Origin: CAZLMW01 sp964560875
GTDB taxonomy: Bacteria; Myxococcota_A; UBA9042
Assembly: GCA_964560875.1 (NCBI GenBank)
Contig: CAZLMW010000019.1
Span: forward strand, 22,835-86,834
Direction: 5' to 3'
DNA length: 64,000 nucleotides
The translations under genes were made by a program, and so were the position numbers. This document shows positions 9,701 to 16,746 of this stretch, in pieces. Under the pieces are notes generated by a model. That model was not told the origin of the DNA, searched no databases, and saw nothing but the letters and a program-made list of their open reading frames with translations. Within the stretch, counting starts at the first letter, position 1; each line of letters starts with the position of its first letter.

Positions 9701-12700
9701 TGACGACGGCAAGTCGGCGCTCAAGGCCACGAGCAAGGCCCACGGCGGCGTCGCGGACGACAAGGTCGGCAAGGTCGGCTTCGGCATTGTCACGCTGCCC
9801 GACGGCGAGAAGATCAAGCTCGTCTTCAAGACCGAGGACACCGCTGGCAACGCCGCGAGCTTCGAAAAGACCATCGGCATCTTCGCCGACGCGGCCGAGA
9901 TTCGAATCAACGCGCCGGTATTCGTGGCCGACAAGACCTGCAAGGCGAGCAAGGAATGCGGCCCGGGCGGCGTCTGCACGTCCGGCAAGTGTGCGACGGC
10001 CCTGAGCATCGCCGCCAACAAGGGCTTTGGCGCGATCACGCTCGGTATCCCCACCGGCAGCGCCGCGCGCCTGTGCACCAACACCGCCGGCTTCAAGGGC
10101 AAAGGCGCCTGCGGCAAGGCCGGCTACGTCATCGCGATCGACGGCGTGACCGTCTCCGACAACAAGGTCAGCTTTGACGCGTCCTCGTTCGCCGACGGCA
10201 ACTACAGCCTCGCGGTCGAGGCGCAGGTCAGCGGCAAGTGGGTCTCCTCGCTCGATTCGTCCAACCCGCAGACGCGTTACCGCGCGGTCCTCATCGACAC
10301 GGTCAAGCCCACGCTCAGCGCCGCCCTCGCGCCGCAGGGCAACGGCATCCCGGCCGGCTGCCTCAACCAGAAGGCCCAGGACAAGTCGGACACCACCGCC
10401 GGCGGCACCTTCACCTTCGCGGTCAGCGCCAATGAGTCGGGCTCCGTCGCCATCTACGCCGACGGCATCCAGGTCGGTTCGGGCGACGTGACCGCGGGCA
10501 AGGCCAGCGGCATCTCGGTGAAGCTCCCGGCTGAAGGCAACGCCAAGCTGACCGCGGTCGTCACCGACCTCGTCGGCAACGAAGGCCCCTCAGCGCAGAT
10601 CAAGACCGGCAAGGCGACCGAGGACTTTACGTTCCTGATCAACACGATTCCGCCCGGCGCCGTGAAATTCGTCAGCCCCGCCAAGGGCAAGCTCATCAAG
10701 GGCGATAACCTCGACGTCCAGGTGCAGTCGACCGATGCGGACACCGACAAGCAGCCGGTGGTCATCACCGACGCAGTGCCCAACAAGAAGTACCCGTCAC
10801 AGCTCATCAGCAAGGGCGCCGCGACGTTCAGCAACAAGGACTTCGGAATCCTCAGCAACGGCCAGCACAAGCTCACGGCGACGGTCATCGATTCGTGCCA
10901 GAACGCCACAACCATCGCGACCAGCCCGGCGACCATCGTGGTCGACACCGAAGCACCGACGGTCACAATCACGTCGCCCGCCAACAACAAGACGTTTGGC
11001 GACAACGACGACGCGGACAAGACCGTTGGTGGCTACCAGGTCAGCGTGACTTTCGGTACCAAGGGCGCGAAGACCTACCGGCTCGAGCTCGGTAACGACT
11101 GCGACGTCAACTTCAAGAAGTGCAAGTTCTACGTCGCGCAGACCGACACCGCGGTCACCAAGCCCGGGGGCAACGAGCCGACGGTCAACGTCACTGTTCC
11201 GTTCGGCGCCACGACCAACTACTCGATCAAGGTCACGGCCACCGACGAAAACGGCAACGTCTCGGTCGCCGAAAACGTCTTCATCGTCAAGCTCAGCGGC
11301 TGCCTCGTCGCGCTGACGGGGGCGCCGGCCAACGGTGTCGCCAACAACCAATACTGCGCGTCGAAGGGTAAGGACTGCGCGAGCGTCACGTTCAACCTCA
11401 AAGCCGAGTACGTCGGTCCGTGCGGCGCCGTTGATGCGGTCAAGCTGTTCAAGGGCGCCAAGGAGACGGCCAGCGTCAAACCGGCCGCCAACAAGGCGAC
11501 CTTCAAGGCGACGTTCAACCACGGCGACAACGTCAAGCTCGAAGCGAAGCTGTTCGCCGCAGGCAAGGAGACGGGCAGCTCGGGTCCGTCGCCGCTCGTG
11601 GTCGACCTCAAGGCTCCAGTCGTCAACTTCATCGCCAAGAAGATCGACGGCTTCGACGCGCCCGCAACCGGCGCCACAGCGCTGTGGGGCACGACTCACG
11701 ACGCCGACGCCGCCAAGAACGGCGTGCAGTTCAATGTCGAGGTCAAGATCGACGACGACGCGCTCAAGGGCGGCAAACTGACGAAGTTCGAAGCCTTCGT
11801 GAACAACACGGGCACGGACCTGACCAGCAATGTGCAGCTGCCGCTCGTCTTCACCGGTGACAAGACGCAGACGGTGACGTTCAAGGGCGCGACCCTCGGC
11901 GCCAACGGCACGTCTATCGTGACCGTGACCGCGACCGATACCGCTGAAAACGTGGGCTCCGCGAAGTTCACGGCGATCACCGACACGACGCTCCCCGGTC
12001 AGATCACCTTCAAGGCGTTCGGCAGCGGCGACCTCAACCCGCGCCGTCCGTACGCGAAGCTCAGCTTCACCGCCGTTGGCGACAATGGCACCAGCGGCAA
12101 GCCCGCCACGAGCTACGAGGTTCGCTACTCGCGCAAGGACATCGCCAACGCGACCGATTTCGCCAACGCCTGCGACGCCTCGGTGTTGCCGAACACGTCC
12201 ATCGGGACGCCGAAGTCACCTGGCGCGGCCGACTCCGTGATGGTCGAAGGCCCCGATCCACAGGCCGGAGCCGCGGCGTGCAAGTTCGCTCCGCTCGTTG
12301 ATAACGGCGCGACCAAGTACTACTTCTCGGCGCGCGCCATCGACGCGGCTGGCAACAAGGGCCCGATCAGCAAGTCGATCAGCACCGACGCGCTGCGCCT
12401 GCGATTCATGAAGGTCACCGGCACATTCAACAACGACCTGAGCATCGGCCGTTGGTCGTTCGCCCGCGTCAAGGCAGCCGGCGACATCAACGGCGACGGC
12501 CTGACCGATACGGTGTATGGCGGCAACCACAAAAAGGGCAGCGACTACGTCAAGTTCTGCATCATGTACGGCCACGATCCGAAGGCGGCGACGACCTACA
12601 CGATGAACGCGTTGACGGGCACCCATCACCAGTGCCTCGATAACAAGACGTACATGGGCCACAACGTCATCAACGGCATCGACGTCAACGGCGACGGTGT

Positions 12701-13862
12701 CCAGGACCTGGTGGTCGACTACAGCCACACCAACCCGCGCGAGGTGCGCGTTTACCTCGGCGAGAAGGGCAAGCAGATCACCGGGACGCCGGCTGTCCGC
12801 ATCACCAACCTGCAGGGCCAGAGCCGCGGTGTTCGCTTCCTGTCGAGCGCCGGCAACTTCAACGGCGACACCAACAACGGCAACGCGGTCGAGGACATCG
12901 CGATTACGGTCAAGGCCGGCGGCAGCGTCGCATTCGACCGCGTGTTCATCATCCCTGGCAACAAGAACTGGAGCACGTCCAAGCCGGTCGCGATCGACAC
13001 CAACAGCGCGGCCGCTCGCAAGAGCGCGAAGATGGCGATCATCCACCTCACCGACGGCCAGTCCAACTCCAACTTCGGCATCGAACACGGCTCGGTCGGC
13101 AACGTCATCCCCGACGGCGACGGCTCGGGGCAGCAGTTCGACGACTTCGCGATCGGCGTCTACGACAACCAGCCGCAGGTCATCATCGTCAAGGGCCAGA
13201 CGCTCACCACGGAGGTCGTCTTCGCCCTGACCAACGGGCAGACAGGCGCCGGCGCCGACAAGCAGACTGTGCGCATCATTCGCGACCCCGGCTTTGGCAG
13301 CAAGGCCATGGTGACCGCGTTCCCGGTCGAGTTTGACGGTGAGAAGACGCCGGATCTCGCGCTCTTGCACGCCACGCCGAAGAGCCAGTACCAGGTCTAC
13401 TACCTGCGCGGCAAAGCGGTCGCCGGCTACCTCGGCAAGCAGATCCAGGTGCAGCGTGAAGGCAAGACGGCCGACCTGTATGAGCTTACCAACAAGTCCG
13501 ACAAGAAGAAGATCGGCTGGGCGTCCCCAATGTGGGCCAAGCCGCTGATGCCGCTGGGTAACTTCGGCGACCAGACCGGCGGTACGTTCGTCGCGATCGG
13601 TGGCCCGTACCCAGGTGACTCGGGCAAGGGCGGCAGCGCGTTCCAGGTCCGACTGCCGATCGTCCGGCCCAAGGCCGCGACCGGCAAGGAGCTCAGCTAC
13701 CACGTCGAGGACATCAAGTTCAGCGACCCGTTCACGCCCAACTCGACCGCGATGGGCAAGCTCCGCAACTACCCGCTCGCCGACTTCAATGGCGACGGTT
13801 ACCCGGATATTTTGATCGGAAACCTGCACAAGACCAACAACTACTCGTTGATCGTGTACTAG
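6756..13862 (+). CDS. Giant lipoprotein with Ig-like repeats and C-terminal FG-GAP repeats
   Basis: This 2368-residue protein has a lipoprotein signal ending in FGLSAC. Most of the length is a string of beta-rich modules opening with a V-x-I-x-x-P strand. Several carry an Asp-rich loop followed by Gly-x-Gln, for example LGDDADKAKSGLQ (~7660), LADKDLDKNKKGMQ (~9594) and FGDNDDADKTVGGYQ (~10996), probably tandem Ig-like domains. A small Cys cluster (CKASKECGPGGVC) is near residue 1065. From about residue 1908 there are FG-GAP/integrin-like Ca-binding loops: DINGDGLTD, DVNGDGVQD and DFNGDGYPD. It is probably surface-anchored and adhesive. An RBS (GGAG near 6745) supports the ATG. It sits between the PqqD-like gene and the candidate precursor; whether it belongs to that system is unknown. 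Confidence 0.85.
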   Translation: MTNVRLPRAALIAAAAFAMFGLSACGTGDSQVVGPPSADAGPTDTNPDIKTDPDGGKQQGTISFHIETKGGKQLVGNVNLVNLAPEEDKYTGPGPDEKGFQIDVNVQTTNIANGTQVTIKIDGKAAGTGTVQDNGAKISKVTLPCSDSGTPKTISAEVAGVDPANKRFNLSCGDACNAQLVAPTGCLTTDADPGTAGFQASFKVKTSTPSCTHAYIEVLKDTAGAKQDKGQEVALQNGEANIVVTLSGTDTGHIAATAQVKAHVIDKNFTERPAGESKAIDVTITTEKPVIQVATPSEGKLTLGDDADKAKSGLQVELKGSVTTLTVSDKDKIAVDIDGVAVAKTTPDTKGVFSVNLEFKASKTYKVSIRAENSCGLSSVKEITYQVFTDQAILNITEPKGKAVLLANDDDNKSTARVYETQFAVAFSKAAAGSTIGVYCRANQVGSSFGTKPVGTALVTQGAKGVSVNVSLSIDDYGNEMVCVARDDGANQAESPPVAFTVGLPAPCLKLTQPGDGITTNAASLPLTVTANNLEGAVVNAKIAVTTGVTFIDKDLGKVAQNSLSTQLQLVAGKPPVALPDGDYVLTVSAKDKYGNKAKDSTCSDIKRTFKVDATAPTVAIPTPATATLDPLQNPDSDKSEPGYQTAIVVKVGGEPVNDKITVCLKIGSFSVPCQDTQPPNQTVTFNNVTLLPGANAISATATDKIGNTSKKPTTRIVNLVSDAVKVALLSPTGDVAVATPEVTLKVAVTKNGVAVAKATHNVLVNGKPSPNATVTEGPAGTYTAVVKGLGAGPNTLQFVAMPGQIIEGVSQKLTVTYKVTKPTVTISAPNNGALYSKAATECLAGSAACVLKNLSVTTTNAADGSKVEISADCGGKTPLTASGTVTSGKLTLTNKLTMPDNSKCRLVAKVTDEAGQTAVSSPVNVEIDRTAPQIVGVTAPVGNVILADKDLDKNKKGMQTELAVSVRGLPSTKTVSVEVFDDDGKSALKATSKAHGGVADDKVGKVGFGIVTLPDGEKIKLVFKTEDTAGNAASFEKTIGIFADAAEIRINAPVFVADKTCKASKECGPGGVCTSGKCATALSIAANKGFGAITLGIPTGSAARLCTNTAGFKGKGACGKAGYVIAIDGVTVSDNKVSFDASSFADGNYSLAVEAQVSGKWVSSLDSSNPQTRYRAVLIDTVKPTLSAALAPQGNGIPAGCLNQKAQDKSDTTAGGTFTFAVSANESGSVAIYADGIQVGSGDVTAGKASGISVKLPAEGNAKLTAVVTDLVGNEGPSAQIKTGKATEDFTFLINTIPPGAVKFVSPAKGKLIKGDNLDVQVQSTDADTDKQPVVITDAVPNKKYPSQLISKGAATFSNKDFGILSNGQHKLTATVIDSCQNATTIATSPATIVVDTEAPTVTITSPANNKTFGDNDDADKTVGGYQVSVTFGTKGAKTYRLELGNDCDVNFKKCKFYVAQTDTAVTKPGGNEPTVNVTVPFGATTNYSIKVTATDENGNVSVAENVFIVKLSGCLVALTGAPANGVANNQYCASKGKDCASVTFNLKAEYVGPCGAVDAVKLFKGAKETASVKPAANKATFKATFNHGDNVKLEAKLFAAGKETGSSGPSPLVVDLKAPVVNFIAKKIDGFDAPATGATALWGTTHDADAAKNGVQFNVEVKIDDDALKGGKLTKFEAFVNNTGTDLTSNVQLPLVFTGDKTQTVTFKGATLGANGTSIVTVTATDTAENVGSAKFTAITDTTLPGQITFKAFGSGDLNPRRPYAKLSFTAVGDNGTSGKPATSYEVRYSRKDIANATDFANACDASVLPNTSIGTPKSPGAADSVMVEGPDPQAGAAACKFAPLVDNGATKYYFSARAIDAAGNKGPISKSISTDALRLRFMKVTGTFNNDLSIGRWSFARVKAAGDINGDGLTDTVYGGNHKKGSDYVKFCIMYGHDPKAATTYTMNALTGTHHQCLDNKTYMGHNVINGIDVNGDGVQDLVVDYSHTNPREVRVYLGEKGKQITGTPAVRITNLQGQSRGVRFLSSAGNFNGDTNNGNAVEDIAITVKAGGSVAFDRVFIIPGNKNWSTSKPVAIDTNSAAARKSAKMAIIHLTDGQSNSNFGIEHGSVGNVIPDGDGSGQQFDDFAIGVYDNQPQVIIVKGQTLTTEVVFALTNGQTGAGADKQTVRIIRDPGFGSKAMVTAFPVEFDGEKTPDLALLHATPKSQYQVYYLRGKAVAGYLGKQIQVQREGKTADLYELTNKSDKKKIGWASPMWAKPLMPLGNFGDQTGGTFVAIGGPYPGDSGKGGSAFQVRLPIVRPKAATGKELSYHVEDIKFSDPFTPNSTAMGKLRNYPLADFNGDGYPDILIGNLHKTNNYSLIVY

Positions 13863-13879
13863 CGGCAACGTGCTCGACG

Positions 13880-13908
13880 CTGCCATCGCGCTCGATTTGG
13901 GATAGAGT
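13880..13908 (+). promoter_or_regulatory. Possible promoter for the precursor-peptide operon
   Basis: CTGCCA (13880-13885) and TAGAGT (13903-13908) are separated by 17 bases and lie 54 bases upstream of the precursor start. Each matches its sigma-70 consensus at four of six positions. The 100-bp gap after the giant lipoprotein gene leaves room for an independent promoter. Confidence 0.3.
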
Positions 13909-13962
13909 CCCACTCGACCCGACGAGACGCGGCTGCATGTCGCCATTGCCAAGGAGCTCCGG

Positions 13963-14136
13963 ATGGACGCCACCAAGAAGAATGAAGAACTCGAGGTCAA
14001 CCCGAGCGAGCGTCGCAGCTACCAAGCGCCCGACATCGACTCGATGGACCACCAGCTGATGGACCAACTGCTGGGCACCGATTCATGCGGCACCGCCACC
14101 GAGGCGGGCGAAGGATCGGACTGCACGCTGAACTGA
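13963..14136 (+). CDS. Candidate RiPP precursor peptide (57 aa)
   Basis: This small gene encodes 57 residues. It has an excellent Shine-Dalgarno, AAGGAG at 13951-13956, six bases before the ATG. The N-terminal two thirds are charged and leader-like. The motif Y20-Q-A-P23-D-I25 fits the YxxPxL/I pattern that PqqD-type proteins recognise in lasso-peptide leaders. The segment MDHQLMDQLLG then leads into a short C-terminal core, TDSCGTATEAGEGSDCTLN, with the only two cysteines (Cys42, Cys54) and several Ser and Thr. The gene lies 32 bases upstream of the kinase-like gene and is followed by radical SAM and peptidase genes. The size, RBS, motif and context agree; no product is known and there is no similarity I can name. 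Confidence 0.75.
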   Translation: MDATKKNEELEVNPSERRSYQAPDIDSMDHQLMDQLLGTDSCGTATEAGEGSDCTLN

Positions 14137-14168
14137 GCCGTCCCGCGCTGCACTCCGGGCCTCGTGGC

Positions 14169-15119
14169 ATGATGGCCGCAGCACCATCCCGACGCACAGG
14201 TTCGTCGGCGTCGCCTCGTCCCCGGCCCGCTTGCCCGCGGCGAACCGCTGGCTGGCGGCATCTCCTGCACGACTTTGCCAATCGACGCGTAACGGCGACG
14301 ACCGGGCGTTTTCGCGTCGGTTTGACCCTGCACGACGCCTTTGATCCGTGGCTCGCTTGGTTGGATCCCCCGGGATTGCCGGCCGACATTGAGATCGAGT
14401 TACACCAGGATCTGGCCCTGGGGCCGGCCCGACCCGACCGCTTCGATTGGCGTGACGAAAGTGGCTTTGGCTACTCGTCAGGGCGTGTCGCAGGCGAAGT
14501 CGATCTGCGCACCGGTCGCGGACGCTTCTCCGTCATCGCGCCGACGGTTGATCCGATGCAGCCCGATCGCGTCATCGCCGCCGACTGCGCCCTGGCCTGT
14601 GCCTTCGACCACGTCCTGCGCCGCGGCGGCATGATGTTTCACGCCGTCAGCCTGTGCCACGCCGGGCGGGCCTGGGTCATCTGCGGGCATTCAGGAGCCG
14701 GAAAGACGACCCTCGCGACACGCTTCATCGGGCGCGGCGTTTCCTACCTTGGCGACGAGTATGCGTTCGTCGTACCCAACGAAAACGGCGCCTGGGAGCT
14801 GTGGTGGTGGGGCCAGACGCGAGGACCGTACCAGGTGCGTCCGTGGGTCCTTCCGCTGGGCGGGATGCTCGTCATGGACCCGGATCGTCGCGCGACCTAC
14901 ACGCGCCCGATGTCGCGCAACGAGGCTTTCAAGCACGTCGCGGCCGGCGCTTTTTGGTTTCAAGGTCTCGCGGGTGACGAGCTGTTGGGCAACGTAGGCC
15001 GGCTACTGAAAGCCCATCCGCCTCGCTGGCTCGCCCACAACCTGAGCCAATCGTCCGAAGACGTGCTAACCCACCTGGCCCGTTCCCCACTCGGCTACAC
15101 CGGACAACTGACATGTTGA
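14169..15119 (+). CDS. HPr kinase-like (HprK-related) protein
   Basis: This 316-residue protein has a Walker A motif, GHSGAGKTT, at about 14684-14710, with the following strand and YLGDEYAFV as in HPr kinase/phosphorylase C-terminal domains. The N-terminal half, including FRVGLTLHDAF and LRTGRGRFSV, is an unassigned beta-rich region as seen in HprK-related kinases of peptide clusters. Relatives in lasso-peptide loci phosphorylate a Ser in the precursor. Here the target could be a Ser or Thr of the nearby peptide; that is inference. The ATG at 14169 follows the precursor stop by 32 bases; an upstream in-frame ATG at 14085 would overlap the precursor and is less likely. The 3' end overlaps the radical SAM gene by 7 bases. 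Confidence 0.75.
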   Translation: MMAAAPSRRTGSSASPRPRPACPRRTAGWRHLLHDFANRRVTATTGRFRVGLTLHDAFDPWLAWLDPPGLPADIEIELHQDLALGPARPDRFDWRDESGFGYSSGRVAGEVDLRTGRGRFSVIAPTVDPMQPDRVIAADCALACAFDHVLRRGGMMFHAVSLCHAGRAWVICGHSGAGKTTLATRFIGRGVSYLGDEYAFVVPNENGAWELWWWGQTRGPYQVRPWVLPLGGMLVMDPDRRATYTRPMSRNEAFKHVAAGAFWFQGLAGDELLGNVGRLLKAHPPRWLAHNLSQSSEDVLTHLARSPLGYTGQLTC

Positions 15120-16324
15120 TCAACGATCGCGACAGTCTGCAGCGCTTTTTGGGCACCTGGAAAGAGGCCTTCAACCGCGGCTCCGCGCCGATTACGGCGC
15201 ATATCGACGTCACGTATCGGTGCGATCTCGACTGCACGCACTGCTATCTGGACAACAAGAACGACTGGCCGGAGATGACCACGGCCGAGATCAAGAGCCT
15301 GCTCGACCAGCTGCGGCACGCGGGCGTCATGTTCCTGACGTGGAGCGGCGGCGAGGTCTTTGCGCGCCCCGACTTCGGTGAGCTGCTGGCGTACGCGAGC
15401 GACCTTCGGTTCATCAGCCGCGTCAAGACCCATGCCGGCAACCTGACGCCCGAACGCGTGGCGCTGCTTGCCAACCCCCTGGTGCGGCGCATCGATGTCA
15501 GCGTCTACTCGCTCGACGACGAGATCCACGACGCGGTCACCCAGGTGCCCGGTTCCTTGCAAGCGACCTTGCGCGGCATCGATATGCTGCTCGAGGCCGG
15601 TGTCTGGGTGCATATCGGCTTTTCGATCTTCAAAGCCAACCTGTACGAGATCGAAGACTTCCTCGATTACTTCTGGGCCAAAGGCTGCCCGGTCAACCCC
15701 GAGACCGTGGTCTTTCCCACCCACTCGGGCGGCAGCTCGCTCGACAGTGGGCTGCTCGATTACGACGCCCTGGTCGAGGCTCGGCGCGCGCTGCTGCGCC
15801 ACAACATCAAGCGACGCGGGCAGAACAAGCCGGCGCAACCGTCGATGGACACCAAGTCGGACCCGTGCGGGGCCGGTCGGTCGCTGGCGTACATCACGCC
15901 CGATGGTGCCGTCTGGCCTTGCGTGGCGTTTCCGATGCCGCTCGGTCACCTGCGCGAAAAGCCCTTCGCCGAGATTTGGAACACGTCCGAGGCGCGCAAG
16001 GAGCTCGTCTCCTTCACCAACGAACAGCGCACCGATTGTCACTCCTGCGCTGGTTCGGGGAGCTGCTTTTACTGCTCCGGTGAGGCGTTCAAGCGCACCG
16101 GCGACTTCCGCAAGGCGCCGCCCAACTTCCACTGGCGAACGCGCGCGATGATGCAGGCCTGGACGCTCGAAACGGACATGCCCTACACGCCCGAGCAGTT
16201 CGCGACCGTGCCCGATCCGACCGAACACCTGCCGCAGCCGCGCAAGCGCAACTTTGTCTTCCCGATCTATGCGCCGAAGAAGGGTCGCAGCGGTCGTGTG
16301 CAGACGGTCGCCGCCGAGTCATGA
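15113..16324 (+). CDS. Radical SAM/SPASM peptide-modifying enzyme
   Basis: This 403-residue protein has the radical SAM cluster motif Cys37-x3-Cys41-x2-Cys44 (CDLDCTHC), followed by the SAM-binding WSGGEVF. The C-terminal half is a SPASM domain: Cys252 in DPCGAG, ITPDGAVWPC (Cys270), then Cys309, Cys312, Cys318 and Cys321, which would bind one or two auxiliary iron-sulfur clusters. A classical final Cys further downstream is not visible. The family includes PqqE and sactipeptide and cyclophane synthases, which crosslink or epimerise ribosomal peptides. Its start overlaps the kinase stop and its TGA overlaps the next ATG, so the three genes are translationally coupled. The substrate is probably the 57-residue peptide. 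Confidence 0.9.
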   Translation: MLINDRDSLQRFLGTWKEAFNRGSAPITAHIDVTYRCDLDCTHCYLDNKNDWPEMTTAEIKSLLDQLRHAGVMFLTWSGGEVFARPDFGELLAYASDLRFISRVKTHAGNLTPERVALLANPLVRRIDVSVYSLDDEIHDAVTQVPGSLQATLRGIDMLLEAGVWVHIGFSIFKANLYEIEDFLDYFWAKGCPVNPETVVFPTHSGGSSLDSGLLDYDALVEARRALLRHNIKRRGQNKPAQPSMDTKSDPCGAGRSLAYITPDGAVWPCVAFPMPLGHLREKPFAEIWNTSEARKELVSFTNEQRTDCHSCAGSGSCFYCSGEAFKRTGDFRKAPPNFHWRTRAMMQAWTLETDMPYTPEQFATVPDPTEHLPQPRKRNFVFPIYAPKKGRSGRVQTVAAES

Positions 16325-16746
16325 GCCCCGCCACAGCCGAACCGTCCCGCGAGTGGATGCGGCTGCACGGGTGGTCGATGTTTCCGCTCACAGCCCCATT
16401 GCGCGGCGCCATCAACCGAACGGCGGTCCCCGAACGTGGAGACATCCTCGCGTTTATCGGCGCTGACGGCCGGCTGGTCTTTCATCGGGTCGTGCAGGTT
16501 GAAGCCGACGCATTCGTCACCCGCGGTGACACCAACCTGAACGTCGACAAGAAGGTGCCCCGCGACGCCGTCATCGGCGTTGTTGACGGTGTCGCGTTCG
16601 GCGATTGGGCGCTTTCATGGGCCGGCGATGAGAGCCTGACAAAGGCCGTCCGCGCGATCGGCCTGGCCTGGAACGCGACCGCGCCTGTCCTGCGACGAGC
16701 AATTCGACGTTTGCGCGGTACCAACCGTTCAGGGCGCCGCCGCTGA
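16321..16746 (+). CDS. S24/S26-type serine peptidase, possible leader peptidase
   Basis: This 141-residue protein has the signal-peptidase fold signatures: Ser19 in HGWSMFPL, the ERGDILAF strand, His55 in VFHRVV and Asp70 in TRGDTN. The Ser/His pair, with His followed by Arg, is the SipW/archaeal-type arrangement rather than Ser/Lys. I see no clear transmembrane anchor, only a basic C-terminal tail, so it may act in the cytoplasm or at the membrane surface. The ATGA overlap with the radical SAM gene makes it the last gene of this operon. The simplest role is removal of the peptide leader. It ends 18 bases inside the convergent SGNH gene. Confidence 0.78.
   Translation: MSPATAEPSREWMRLHGWSMFPLTAPLRGAINRTAVPERGDILAFIGADGRLVFHRVVQVEADAFVTRGDTNLNVDKKVPRDAVIGVVDGVAFGDWALSWAGDESLTKAVRAIGLAWNATAPVLRRAIRRLRGTNRSGRRR

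Noticed and set aside
6063..9743. Very long open frame on the minus strand opposite the giant lipoprotein gene
   Set aside because: It mirrors the codon bias of the GC-rich plus-strand gene, has no RBS or recognisable domain, and would overlap two well-supported genes. Similar antisense frames opposite other large genes were rejected for the same reason.
13963..16746. PQQ or canonical lasso-peptide cluster
   Set aside because: There is no PqqA Glu-x3-Tyr core, PqqB/C/F gene or asparagine-synthetase-like cyclase, so neither known pathway fits.
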